DNA of 64,000 bases from Corynebacterium heidelbergense (GTDB lineage: Bacteria; Actinomycetota; Actinomycetes; Mycobacteriales; Mycobacteriaceae). The stretch lies in assembly GCF_028609845.1 (NCBI RefSeq), contig NZ_CP063191.1, positions 1,984,001-2,048,000 on the forward strand, given 5' to 3'. Numbering within the stretch: position 1 is the stretch's first letter; the number at the start of each line of letters is the position of its first letter. A program made the translations under genes and the position numbers. Shown one piece after another: positions 9,910 to 18,456 of the stretch. The notes under the pieces are model-generated. The model was not told the DNA's origin and did not search any database. It worked only from the letters and a program-made list of their open reading frames with translations.

Positions 9910-9928
9910 TTAGGCTTGCCTTGCTTAA
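9910..9928 (+). promoter_or_regulatory. Second, weaker DtxR-like box before sip
   Basis: TTAGGCTTGCCTTGCTTAA agrees with the DtxR consensus at 13 of 19 positions and sits eight bp after the better box. It would place repressor just downstream of the transcription start. Weak enough to be chance on its own; its support is the neighbouring box. Confidence 0.4.
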
Positions 9929-10009
9929 CCCAGCTCGCCTTCGAACCTTTCACCCCCCTCGATCGTCGAGCACCCTCGCAACCGAGCACCACCTTGAAAA
10001 GGAGCGGCG

Positions 10010-10909
10010 GTGACATCAGCAATATCCAGCGCCTTCAGCGATACCGCGCTGCTAACCGAACCCGCCGCGCCCCCACATCGCTGGTTCCCAGCGGAGGTGC
10101 TGTCCAACGAGCTCATCGCCGGCAACGTGCGCCGCATCACCCTGCACGCGAGAGATATCGCCTCGTGGACGATGACGGGACCGGACGAGTTTTTCGGCCT
10201 CCTCATGCCACAAAGTGGCGTACCGATCGAGGACCTTTCCGCCCTACTCCACGTGCCCGCCGGCAGCAATCTGCGCGCCGTGCTCAACCGCGTACCCCAG
10301 GCCCAACGCCCCGATTTGCGGTGGTACACCGTCCGCCAATTAGACCGAGCCTCGTGCAGGTTGAGTTTCGACGTGGTTACCCACGGCGTTCGCAGTATCG
10401 GCCCGGGAACGACGGCGGGCCCCGGCCTGACCTGGGCCACCTGCGCGACCCCGGGGGACAAAGTCGGCGTGTGGACGGTTCGGGGTCTGTGGCACCGCGC
10501 CCACCAGCGCCAGTTGCTGGTGGCGGACGCGGCGGCCATGCCCTCCATTCGCTCCATTCTGGAGTTCCAGGCCACCCATAACCCCACCCAGCTCAGCCGG
10601 ATGCACGTCGTGGCCATCGTTGAATCGGACGAGGATATCGAACCGGGAATGACCAAGGAGTGGGTTGCCCGCATCGGCAGCCTCTCCATCATTCGGGCTC
10701 CGCTGTCCGAGCAGGCGGACGCTGCCGAAACCGCGATGGCGACCCTACGCTCCGCCGGGCATCCGGCAGCTCACCCGGAATACGTCTGGGTCGGCGGCGA
10801 GGGGACCATGTGCAAATTAGTCCGCGCCATGGCCGTCCGGGAATGGGGCCTGGATCGCCAGCGCATTCTGTGGTGCCCGTATTGGTTGGTCGGACGCCCC
10901 CGCCCGTAA
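10010..10909 (+). CDS. Siderophore-interacting protein (FAD-linked ferric-siderophore reductase)
   Basis: Predicted cytosolic flavin reductase that releases iron from imported ferric siderophore. The 299 residues have the SIP layout: an N-terminal FAD-binding barrel with RWYTVRQLD (flavin motif) and DVVTHG...GPG...WA...PGDKVGV, and a C-terminal NAD(P)H domain ending in YVWVGGEGTMCKLVRAMAV and LWCPYWLVGR. The GTG start has AAAAGGAG close upstream. It is first in the rightward set sip-desA-desB-desCD and lies under a DtxR-like box. Family ViuB/YqjH; the cofactor preference cannot be read. Confidence 0.9.
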   Translation: MTSAISSAFSDTALLTEPAAPPHRWFPAEVLSNELIAGNVRRITLHARDIASWTMTGPDEFFGLLMPQSGVPIEDLSALLHVPAGSNLRAVLNRVPQAQRPDLRWYTVRQLDRASCRLSFDVVTHGVRSIGPGTTAGPGLTWATCATPGDKVGVWTVRGLWHRAHQRQLLVADAAAMPSIRSILEFQATHNPTQLSRMHVVAIVESDEDIEPGMTKEWVARIGSLSIIRAPLSEQADAAETAMATLRSAGHPAAHPEYVWVGGEGTMCKLVRAMAVREWGLDRQRILWCPYWLVGRPRP

Positions 10910-10978
10910 TCGACCAATAGAGCACCTGTGGTCTGCAAGGATTTGCCCAGCAAAGGTGATACCCACCGCTCTCCCTAT

Positions 10979-10997
10979 AAAGGTTAGCCTTACCTTG
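10979..10997 (+). promoter_or_regulatory. DtxR-like iron box before the decarboxylase gene
   Basis: The segment has AGGTTAGCCT followed by TACCT, matching the DtxR consensus at 14 of 19 positions, centred between a likely -10 (TATAAA at 10976-10981) and the start codon at 11011. Repressor would cover the transcription start, giving the biosynthesis genes their own iron-controlled promoter in addition to read-through from sip. Confidence 0.65.
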
Positions 10998-11010
10998 CTA
11001 CGATGCCGCC

Positions 11011-12555
11011 ATGGCTGTTAGAACACAGCCCGTACACTCGGGCGCACTTATGAACGATTTCCTCACACACAACACAACAGCGCTCCGCAACGCGCTGACA
11101 GCCGCCGAGGAGCTGCTGGAACACCACTTCCGCACCGCAGCACAACCCTGCGGTTCCGCCACCGCAGCCGAACTCACCCGGGCCGTCCGAGAGGTGGACC
11201 TGGACAACCCCACGGGCGACCTCCCCTCCGCCCTCGCCGAGCTCAGCCCCCTGTGGCTCGACCACGCCGTCTGGTACCACCACCCCTATTACGCCTCCCA
11301 CCTGAACTGCCCCATCGCCGCCTCGGCTGTCGCCGGGGAGACCATCGCCACCAGCCTCAACACCGCCGTAGAGAGCTGGGATCAAGCGGGCGCAGCCGCC
11401 GTCATGGAACTACATCTGCTGGATTGGGTCTGCGCTCACATCGGCTGGGAGGGCCCTGGCGTCCCCAAGAACAAAGACGACGAAACGACCCCACCGGTCC
11501 GCGGGGTATTCACCTCTGGAGGCACCCAATCCAACCTCCAAGCCCTCTACATCGCGAGGGAGAAGGCACTGCGGGTCTTGAGCAACACGGGCCTGAGCCA
11601 CCAGGAAAAGATGGGGCGCCTGCGTTTCCTCACCAGCGAGGACACTCACTATTCCGTCGCCCGGGCCGTTCGCCTCCTGGGCCTGGGTGACGAAGCGCTT
11701 CTCACCATGCCAGCACCCCCAACGGCCCCCGGGACAATATGCCCGCAGACCCTCTCGGAGACCCTCGATCGCGCCGAGAAGGAGGGGTTGACGGTAGCCG
11801 CCGTCGTCGCTACGGCGGGCACCACGGATCGCGGCGCCATCGATCCACTACTCCCCATTGGCAACGTGTGCGCCGAGCACGCCACACACCTACACGTGGA
11901 CGCGGCCTACGGCGGGGCCCTCCTGGTCAGCCCCACCGCCCGGCACCGGCTCCGCGGGATCGAGTTGGCCGATAGCGTCACCGTCGATTTCCACAAGGGC
12001 TTCTACCAGCCCGTCGCCTGCAGCGCCGTGGTCTTCCGCAACCCCGCGGACCTGGGGCACGTTACCCACCACGCGGACTACCTCAATCCGCAGGACAGCT
12101 ACCTCACCCCCCAGGGCTCCACCCGGGTCAACCTGGCCGACTACTCCCTGCAAACCACGCGGCGCTTCGACGCACTAAAGCTGTGGGTGACCCTGCGGAC
12201 CCACGGCTCCCGGCCCATCGGGGAGGCCTTCGATCGGTGCTGCGAGCTGGCCGCCAACGCCGCCGAGCAGCTTCGGGAGTTTCCCAATCTTCGCCTGGTC
12301 GCCTCCCCGGAACTATCGACCCTGCTGTTCGCCCCCGCCGATCCGCAAGCGGGCCCCCAGAAGACCGTGGAGAGCGTGCGCGAACAGCTCATGGCACAGG
12401 GGCGCGCACTCGTCGCAACGACCGTGGTAGAGACCAACCCCTGCTTCAAGCTGACCATCCTGGACCCCGCCCTCACCCCCGCCGAGCTGCGCGGGGTGCT
12501 GGCTGCGGTGTCGGACCAGCTCGACCGCCAACGGCCCTTCCCCGCCGCCACCTAA
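11011..12555 (+). CDS. desA: PLP-dependent lysine (cadaverine-forming) decarboxylase, DesA type
   Basis: Group II pyridoxal-phosphate decarboxylase of 514 residues. Visible are the substrate/cofactor segments HPYYASHLNCP, FTSGGTQSNLQAL, VATAGTTDRGAIDPL, HVDAAYGGALL and the PLP-binding lysine in VDFHKGFYQP (Lys329). In siderophore loci with the next two genes, this family turns lysine into cadaverine; glutamate or diaminobutyrate decarboxylases look alike, so the substrate comes from context. Two starts are possible, ATG at 11011 (short or leaderless leader) and ATG at 11050; neither has a strong ribosome site. Regulated by the box at 10979. Confidence 0.88.
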   Translation: MAVRTQPVHSGALMNDFLTHNTTALRNALTAAEELLEHHFRTAAQPCGSATAAELTRAVREVDLDNPTGDLPSALAELSPLWLDHAVWYHHPYYASHLNCPIAASAVAGETIATSLNTAVESWDQAGAAAVMELHLLDWVCAHIGWEGPGVPKNKDDETTPPVRGVFTSGGTQSNLQALYIAREKALRVLSNTGLSHQEKMGRLRFLTSEDTHYSVARAVRLLGLGDEALLTMPAPPTAPGTICPQTLSETLDRAEKEGLTVAAVVATAGTTDRGAIDPLLPIGNVCAEHATHLHVDAAYGGALLVSPTARHRLRGIELADSVTVDFHKGFYQPVACSAVVFRNPADLGHVTHHADYLNPQDSYLTPQGSTRVNLADYSLQTTRRFDALKLWVTLRTHGSRPIGEAFDRCCELAANAAEQLREFPNLRLVASPELSTLLFAPADPQAGPQKTVESVREQLMAQGRALVATTVVETNPCFKLTILDPALTPAELRGVLAAVSDQLDRQRPFPAAT

Positions 12556-12625
12556 TCTTCCACCACTCGCGCTTTCCCCCCCACCCCCCTACCCCGTCCC
12601 TTTTAGTCGAACAGGATGCCCCCGC

Positions 12626-14047
12626 ATGAGGACCACCGAACTGCTTTCCGAAAACCCTGACCACGCCCAGCAAGATGTCTACGACATTGTGGGCATCGGC
12701 ATCGGCCCCTTCAATCTGGGGCTCGCCGCCCTCGCCCAACCCCTGCTCGATTCCGGGGAGCTCAGCGCGCTATTCCTGGACCGCGAACCAGAATTTTGCT
12801 GGCATCCGGGAATGCTGCTGCCCAGCGCCACCATTCAGGTCCCCTTCATGGCCGATTTGGTGACGCTTGCGGATCCGACGAGTCGCTTTAGCTTTTTGAA
12901 CTACTGCAAGCTGCAGGGGCGCATCCACCGGTTCTTCATCAAGGAGGATTTCTATCCGCTGCGGCGGGAGTACTCGGATTACTGCGCGTGGGTGGCCCGC
13001 CAACTGCCCTCCCTGCGCTGGGGGAGCGCAGTCACCGAGGTATACCGAGAGGACTCGGGTTTGTGGGCCGTCACCTACCGGGATAGCGCAGATCAGGACA
13101 GCTCTTCTCAGACCGTTCGGGCGCGACACATCGTCTCCGGGGTGGGAACGCAACCCTTCGTCCCGCCCGCCCTGCGCGGCAAGGAGGACGAAGAAGGCGT
13201 ATACCATTCCGCCGAGTACCTATTCCACAAGGACCGCATTGCGGATGCGGAGTCCGTCACCATCATTGGATCCGGCCAATCCGCAGCAGAAATCTACCGG
13301 GACCTCATGGAACACAGCGCCGCAAAGGGGCACCGGTTGGATTGGATCACTCGATCGCCCAGGTTCTTCCCGATGGAATACACCAAATTGACGCTGGAAA
13401 TGACAAGCCCCGAATACGCCCGGTATTTCCATTCCCTACCCACCGATATTCGGGACGCCACCAACCGGAGGCAGCGGAACTTATACAAAGGCATTTCAGG
13501 GGAGACCATTAACGACATCTACGACACCTACTATCAGCTCTCCCTCGACGAGACCCTGCCCCATCCCTTCCGGTCCACCCTGCGCACCGGGTGGAGTGCC
13601 GCCTGGGCTGAAAGCGGCAACAGCGCAGCGCACACGCTGGAGCTGACGCACGAGGAATCAGGTGCCCAGCTCATCCAGGAATCGGAAGTCGTGGTGCTCG
13701 CCACCGGCTACCGCGGCCCGACCTTCCCCGCCTTCCTGCAGCCCGCCCAGGAGCAGTTCGAATTGGACCCGAAGGGGCGGTTCGCGGTGCGCCTGGATTT
13801 TAGCGTCGATAAGGACCACACCGCGTTCGTCCAAAACGCCGAGGAACACACCCACTCCCTCACCGCACCAGATCTGGGAATGGGACCGTGGCGCAACTCG
13901 GTCATCCTCGCCGCCATCACCGGCCGGGAGGTCTACCCAATCGAACGCCACATCGCTTTCCAGACCTTCGGCACCGTCGATAGCTTCCAGCCACCCTGTA
14001 GCTCGGATACTCCGGCGCGCCACGAACAGGAGGGGCCGGCGTGCTAG
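12626..14047 (+). CDS. desB: L-lysine/cadaverine N-monooxygenase, DesB type
   Basis: FAD- and NADPH-dependent N-hydroxylase of the IucD/SidA/PvdA family, 473 residues. It makes the hydroxamate nitrogen of the siderophore. Motifs: FAD site VGIGIGPFNLGLAAL near residue 20, substrate region PGMLLPSATIQVPFMADLV, NADPH site IIGSGQSAAEIYRDL near residue 212, and ATGYRGP near the C-terminus. It follows the decarboxylase by 70 bp and overlaps the next start by 7 nt, so the substrate is expected to be cadaverine rather than free lysine. That choice is inferred from operon context. Confidence 0.92.
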   Translation: MRTTELLSENPDHAQQDVYDIVGIGIGPFNLGLAALAQPLLDSGELSALFLDREPEFCWHPGMLLPSATIQVPFMADLVTLADPTSRFSFLNYCKLQGRIHRFFIKEDFYPLRREYSDYCAWVARQLPSLRWGSAVTEVYREDSGLWAVTYRDSADQDSSSQTVRARHIVSGVGTQPFVPPALRGKEDEEGVYHSAEYLFHKDRIADAESVTIIGSGQSAAEIYRDLMEHSAAKGHRLDWITRSPRFFPMEYTKLTLEMTSPEYARYFHSLPTDIRDATNRRQRNLYKGISGETINDIYDTYYQLSLDETLPHPFRSTLRTGWSAAWAESGNSAAHTLELTHEESGAQLIQESEVVVLATGYRGPTFPAFLQPAQEQFELDPKGRFAVRLDFSVDKDHTAFVQNAEEHTHSLTAPDLGMGPWRNSVILAAITGREVYPIERHIAFQTFGTVDSFQPPCSSDTPARHEQEGPAC

Positions 14048-16620
14048 TGCAAACGCAACGCGTGGATCACGTCCTCACCTCTACCGCAGGGCTGCTCACC
14101 TTCCGGCCCCTGCGGGTAGACGGGGACATTACCGATGTGCACGCCTGGGTCACCCACCCCAAGTCGGCCTTCTGGGGTGCCCAAGGGGCCAGCGAGCATG
14201 AGGTAGCCGAGGAGTACGAGCGGATTCACGCCTCGGCTGAAGAATCGGCCTGGATCGTTGAGCGCGCAGGCGCGGCCATAGCCCTCGTGGAGACCTACGA
14301 TCCGGGGCAATCCGTGCTCGGTGAGTACGTTGCGGCGGGCACGATCCCGGGCGCGGCAGTAGGTATGCACGTTCTCGTCGCACCCCCCGAAGGCGCCCCA
14401 GAACCAGGCCTGACGAGCTGCATTTTCGCCGCCGTCATGCGCTGGCTCGTGGATGTGCACGGTGCGGACAATGTGGTGGTGGAGCCGGACGCGGCCAACG
14501 ACCTCATCATTGCCAAGAACGCGGCGGCAGGGTTTGTGGACGTCCCCGGGCTCACAGCGGTTTCCCTCCCCTTCGGGGATGGCACGAAGACTGCCCGGGT
14601 TCAGGTTTGTTCCGCTGGTGGCTTCCACGCCTCGGCGTTGGCCTCCCACGCCACCGCGAGGTTCACCGCGCCCGCGGGCGCCGCCCAACGGTCCGCCCAC
14701 CACGCCGTGCCCCCGCTGGACCCGGGGGCCCAGCACCTCGTAGAACACGGGGCGGCGATGCATCGCATCCTCCTGGCCAAGGCGCTGCGAGAGTTCATCC
14801 ACGAGCGGCTACTCGTGGCTCGGCCGATAGCGCCGGAACGGCACGAGGAACACGACGAGGACCAGCCCGAAGAACGCTTGAGCGATCGGCCGTCAACCTT
14901 CGGCGCACCCCGGGAGTACGAGGTGGACTTTGGGGGCCGTCACCTGCGCTTCACCGCCCGCCCCTACCCCCTGGAGCACCTGAAGATCGACCCACACTCG
15001 ATCCGCGCACGGGATGGTCAACCCGTGCATCTGCTCACCCTCATTGCGGCGGGTGCCGACCAATTGGGCCTCGGCGGCGACTATCTGCACACCTACCTGG
15101 CAGAAGTGCAGGCCACCCTGGCCACCCGCACCCGTGCTAGCCACCGGCCGCGACCGTCGGCCGCCACACTTGGGGCCTGCCCCTCCTCCCAATCGGGGCC
15201 CACTGATGTTCAGCGCGCCACCTACCTGCAGTTTGTGGAGGGCTCCATGGTGGAGGGGCACCCCGGTTTCGTCGCCAACGCCGGGCGGGGCGGAATGGGC
15301 GAAAGCGAGTTGGAGGCCTACGCCCCGGAGCTCGGCGATCCCTTTCAAGTGGTGTGGTTGGCCGCCCGCCGCGCCGATTGCGTCACGGAGACGTGCGCCG
15401 ACTACGGCCCCCTTTCCGGTTGCGGGCAGCGGCTCATGGGCGCGCCGATGTGGCACCGATTCTGCGACACCTTGCGATCCAAGGGCCACGATCCGGAAGA
15501 TTTCGCGCCCTTACCTGTTCACCCCTGGCAATGGGATAACCGCATAGTCAGCGCTTTCGCCCAGGACCTGGCGGCGGGCAAGCTGATCTACATCGGACCC
15601 GGCCTGGAAATCTATCGCCCCCAACAGAGCTTGCGTACCCTGTTGAGCATGTCCGATCCGACGTTGCCCTACGTCAAGACGGCCACAGCTGTGCGCAATA
15701 TGGGATTTACCCGCGGGCTTTCCCCTGCATACATGAGCAATACTCCGACCATTAACGATTGGCTGCAGAATACCGTGGCTGCGGATCACGATTTCACTGC
15801 CCATAATGTGCGCCTGTTGCGGGAGGTGGCGACGGTGGGATATGTCGGCGATGTCTATCACGGTGGCCAGACGGCGGAATCTGGGGAGAAAACCGCCTAC
15901 CAGAAGATGTTGGCTGGGTTGTGGCGGGAGTCGCCGATTCCCTTGCTGTCCGAGGGCTGTGTAGCAGCCACCCTGGCGGGCATTCTCCACTGCGACGATC
16001 ACGGCTTCCCGCTGGTCGGGGCGTGGATCGAGCGCTCCGGCCGGAACGCCCGGGAGTGGGTGGCGGCCATGCTGCGGGTCTACTTGCGGCCCACCATCCG
16101 AGCGCTGGATGAATATGCGCTCGCCTTCATGCCCCATAGCGAAAACGTCATCCTGGAACTGCGCGATGGTTTTCCAGTTGGGAGCTTCTTCAAAGACCTC
16201 GGGGAAGAGGTCGCCGTGTTGCGGGCGGATTATCCCCTCCCGGAGGAATGCGAACGAATCCGGGAGGACAAGCGGGGCACCATGACGGATGAGGAGCGGG
16301 CATTATCCGTGCAAACGGACGTTCTCGATGGGGTCCTGCGGCATTTATGTGCCATTATGGACGCCAACAACCTCCTAGCCGCCGAGGACTTTTGGCACCT
16401 GGTGCGCGAATGTGTCCTGGAATATGCCCGGGATTTCCCGGGAATCGAGGAGCGGCTGCCCCTGTTGGCCCCGGACTTCCCGCACTCCTGCCTTAACCGC
16501 CTACAGCTTCGAAATCCGACTTCCATGGTGGACCTCGGCGATCAGAATGCTTCCCTGGTGTACGCCGGCCGGATCGATAATCCGCTGTACCGAGCCGAGG
16601 CAGAGCCTAGTCTGCGGTGA
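14041..16620 (+). CDS. Fused acyltransferase / NIS siderophore synthetase (DesC-DesD)
   Basis: An 859-residue fusion. Residues 1 to about 195 are a GNAT-type siderophore acyltransferase (IucB/RhbD-like: TFRPLR, YDPGQSVLGEY, GMHVLVAP, VVVEPDAAND, AAAGF). After an Ala/Pro-rich linker, about 233-859 are an IucA/IucC NIS synthetase: EGSMVEGHPGFVANAGRGG near residue 398, PVHPWQWDNR near 491, TATAVRNMGFTRGLSP near 547, then LREVATVGYVGDVYH and GSFFKDLGEE. It should acylate N-hydroxycadaverine and join the units with ATP. In the Streptomyces des operon these are two proteins. GTG start with AGGAGGGG upstream, inside the end of desB. Its tail overlaps the convergent ATPase gene by 14 nt. Confidence 0.92.
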   Translation: MLVQTQRVDHVLTSTAGLLTFRPLRVDGDITDVHAWVTHPKSAFWGAQGASEHEVAEEYERIHASAEESAWIVERAGAAIALVETYDPGQSVLGEYVAAGTIPGAAVGMHVLVAPPEGAPEPGLTSCIFAAVMRWLVDVHGADNVVVEPDAANDLIIAKNAAAGFVDVPGLTAVSLPFGDGTKTARVQVCSAGGFHASALASHATARFTAPAGAAQRSAHHAVPPLDPGAQHLVEHGAAMHRILLAKALREFIHERLLVARPIAPERHEEHDEDQPEERLSDRPSTFGAPREYEVDFGGRHLRFTARPYPLEHLKIDPHSIRARDGQPVHLLTLIAAGADQLGLGGDYLHTYLAEVQATLATRTRASHRPRPSAATLGACPSSQSGPTDVQRATYLQFVEGSMVEGHPGFVANAGRGGMGESELEAYAPELGDPFQVVWLAARRADCVTETCADYGPLSGCGQRLMGAPMWHRFCDTLRSKGHDPEDFAPLPVHPWQWDNRIVSAFAQDLAAGKLIYIGPGLEIYRPQQSLRTLLSMSDPTLPYVKTATAVRNMGFTRGLSPAYMSNTPTINDWLQNTVAADHDFTAHNVRLLREVATVGYVGDVYHGGQTAESGEKTAYQKMLAGLWRESPIPLLSEGCVAATLAGILHCDDHGFPLVGAWIERSGRNAREWVAAMLRVYLRPTIRALDEYALAFMPHSENVILELRDGFPVGSFFKDLGEEVAVLRADYPLPEECERIREDKRGTMTDEERALSVQTDVLDGVLRHLCAIMDANNLLAAEDFWHLVRECVLEYARDFPGIEERLPLLAPDFPHSCLNRLQLRNPTSMVDLGDQNASLVYAGRIDNPLYRAEAEPSLR

Positions 16621-17401
16621 AGCCGCGGGGGGCGATGACCAAGTTTCCCCCGTTTCTTGGCTCCGCCCACACCTCAGCTTGGAGCCGATACACATCGGCC
16701 AACACCTGCGGGGTGAGGGTCTCTTCGGGTGTGCCGCGGGTGAATACCCTGCCCTCCTTGAGCACGACGATCTGATCGCTCACCCCGGCTGCCGACATGA
16801 GATCGTGCAGAACCATCACTACCGTCTTGCCCTCCCCCGCAAGTTGACGGGTGAGTTCCAGCACCTCCAACGCGTGGGCCGGGTCCAGGAAAGTAGTGGG
16901 TTCGTCGAGAAGAACCACGGGAGCATCCTGCGCCACCACCATTGCCATCCACACCCGTTGCCGCTGCCCGCCAGAAAGTTGCTGCACCTGGTGGTCCACC
17001 AAGTCTTGCGTATGCGTCAGTTCCAACGCACGGCACAGCGCCCGCCTGTCCTGCGCTGTATCGCGGTGCAAAAGACCTCGGTGAGGGTGGCGGCCCCGAG
17101 CCACCAGTTCCCCCACCGTCAGCCCCTCTGGGCACACCGGGTGTTGGGGCAGCAGGGCCACCCTACGGGCCGCGGCCGCCGCTTTGAGCCGGTGCAGGTT
17201 GTCCTCGCCCACCCACACCGATCCGGCCATGGGGTTGAGCACCCGGCTCATGGTTTTCAGCAGGGTGGATTTGCCGCATCCATTGGGGCCGAGCAGCGTG
17301 GTCACCGTCCCCGGTTCGGCGCGCACGGTCACCTCCTCCACCACGGCCCCGGCGCCATACCCGACCGAGAGGTTCTCCACGCTGATGCCCTGAACTGCCA
17401 T
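16607..17401 (-). CDS. Ferric-siderophore ABC transporter, ATP-binding protein
   Basis: Cytosolic ATPase of a FecE/FepC-type iron-siderophore importer. 264 residues with Walker A GPNGCGKSTLLK, Q-loop region LLPQHPVCPEGLTV, signature LSGGQRQRVWMAM, Walker B VVLLDEPTTFLD and the switch histidine in VLHDLM. The start I use (ATG at 17401) shares one base with the stop of the upstream permease gene and has GGAAGGG before it. Last gene of the leftward operon SBP-permease-permease-ATPase. Confidence 0.93.
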   Translation of the reverse strand: MAVQGISVENLSVGYGAGAVVEEVTVRAEPGTVTTLLGPNGCGKSTLLKTMSRVLNPMAGSVWVGEDNLHRLKAAAAARRVALLPQHPVCPEGLTVGELVARGRHPHRGLLHRDTAQDRRALCRALELTHTQDLVDHQVQQLSGGQRQRVWMAMVVAQDAPVVLLDEPTTFLDPAHALEVLELTRQLAGEGKTVVMVLHDLMSAAGVSDQIVVLKEGRVFTRGTPEETLTPQVLADVYRLQAEVWAEPRNGGNLVIAPRGFTAD

Positions 17402-18456
17402 CACGCCACCCTTCCGTTCTTTTGCACGCCACGCCATACCAACCACACCAACACCGGCCCGCCGACAATGGCGCTGGTCAACCCCACGGGTGCGGCGAAG
17501 GGGAGGAATCCGGCCAGCACTCCACATCCTGCGAGCACGGCTGCGCCCGCGGCCGCTGAGGACAGGAGCTGAGGCGTAGGTGCCCCAGACACGATCCGCG
17601 CGACCTGGGGTGCCATGAGCGCGACAAACCCGATGGGCCCCACCAGGGAGACGACTACTGCAACCACCCCGGTGGCGGCCAGAAGTACACAGGCCCGGGT
17701 GCGCCGCACGTCCACCCCGAGGGTGGTTGCCGTCGCGTCATCGTGGGCCAGCAGGCCGATCTGTCGCTGCGCCCACAGGCCGATCAGGAGGAATGGCGCA
17801 AGCCCCAAGCACAGCGGCAGCAGCGCCTCTATGCGCACGAAGGCCGTGGATCCCGCAAGCCAGGTCTGGGCGTCCGCAGCTCGGTGCATGTCCGCCCGGG
17901 CCAAGGCGTAGTAGACCAGGGCGTTGGCCAACAGGGACAGTGCGAGCCCCACCAGCACGACCCGTTGCGCCGAACTGAACCCGGCCAGTGCAAACAGCAG
18001 CCCAACTACTATTGCAGCCCCCAGCAATCCCAGGCCCGCTCGCCACCAGAACAGTGGTACCTGCTGGGCCCACTCCGGGCGGAGCAGGACAGTCCCCCAC
18101 ACCACACACACCGCCGCTCCCCCGGAAACCCCGAGAATGTCCGGGGAAGCCAACGGGTTGCGGGCCATGACCTGGGTCCAGGATCCCGCCGCGCCCAGGG
18201 CGGCGCCTGCCACAACGGTGGCCACGGCCACCGGCAACCTCAGCTCCCACACCACGGTAATCGCCCGTGTGGATCCGCCCCCCGTGAGTACGTCCAGCAC
18301 CTGCAGCGGGCTCAGCTCCACCGGGCCCTGCCCCAACATCACGCAGTAGGCGGCAGCGGCCAGGGCGCTGAAGCCCACCGCCGTGAGCAGCTCGCGGCGC
18401 AGTCGACGAGCGTGGACAGCGTGGACCCGCTGGGCCGGGTCGGTTGTGACCATCAC
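17401..18456 (-). CDS. FecCD-family iron-siderophore permease
   Basis: Integral membrane subunit of the importer, 351 residues with about nine or ten hydrophobic helices. FecCD signatures: GAALGAAGSWTQVMARNPLASPDILGVSGGAA, here read as separate conserved pieces (GAALG, NPLASPDILGVSGGA), and VGPIGFVALMAPQVAR, the loop that contacts the ATPase. Starts with GTG overlapping the stop of the preceding permease (GTGA), so the two are translationally coupled and probably form a heterodimer. Confidence 0.93.
   Translation of the reverse strand: MMVTTDPAQRVHAVHARRLRRELLTAVGFSALAAAAYCVMLGQGPVELSPLQVLDVLTGGGSTRAITVVWELRLPVAVATVVAGAALGAAGSWTQVMARNPLASPDILGVSGGAAVCVVWGTVLLRPEWAQQVPLFWWRAGLGLLGAAIVVGLLFALAGFSSAQRVVLVGLALSLLANALVYYALARADMHRAADAQTWLAGSTAFVRIEALLPLCLGLAPFLLIGLWAQRQIGLLAHDDATATTLGVDVRRTRACVLLAATGVVAVVVSLVGPIGFVALMAPQVARIVSGAPTPQLLSSAAAGAAVLAGCGVLAGFLPFAAPVGLTSAIVGGPVLVWLVWRGVQKNGRVA

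Larger units (their letters stand above)
9707..10009. other. Divergent intergenic region rplN / sip
   Basis: This 303-bp region holds the leftward promoter region of the L14 operon, which I could not place, and the rightward iron-regulated promoter of the siderophore genes around 9870-9899 with DtxR-like boxes at 9883-9901 and 9910-9928. AAAAGGAG directly upstream of 10010 is the ribosome site of the siderophore-interacting gene. No further coding signal is seen. Confidence 0.6.
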
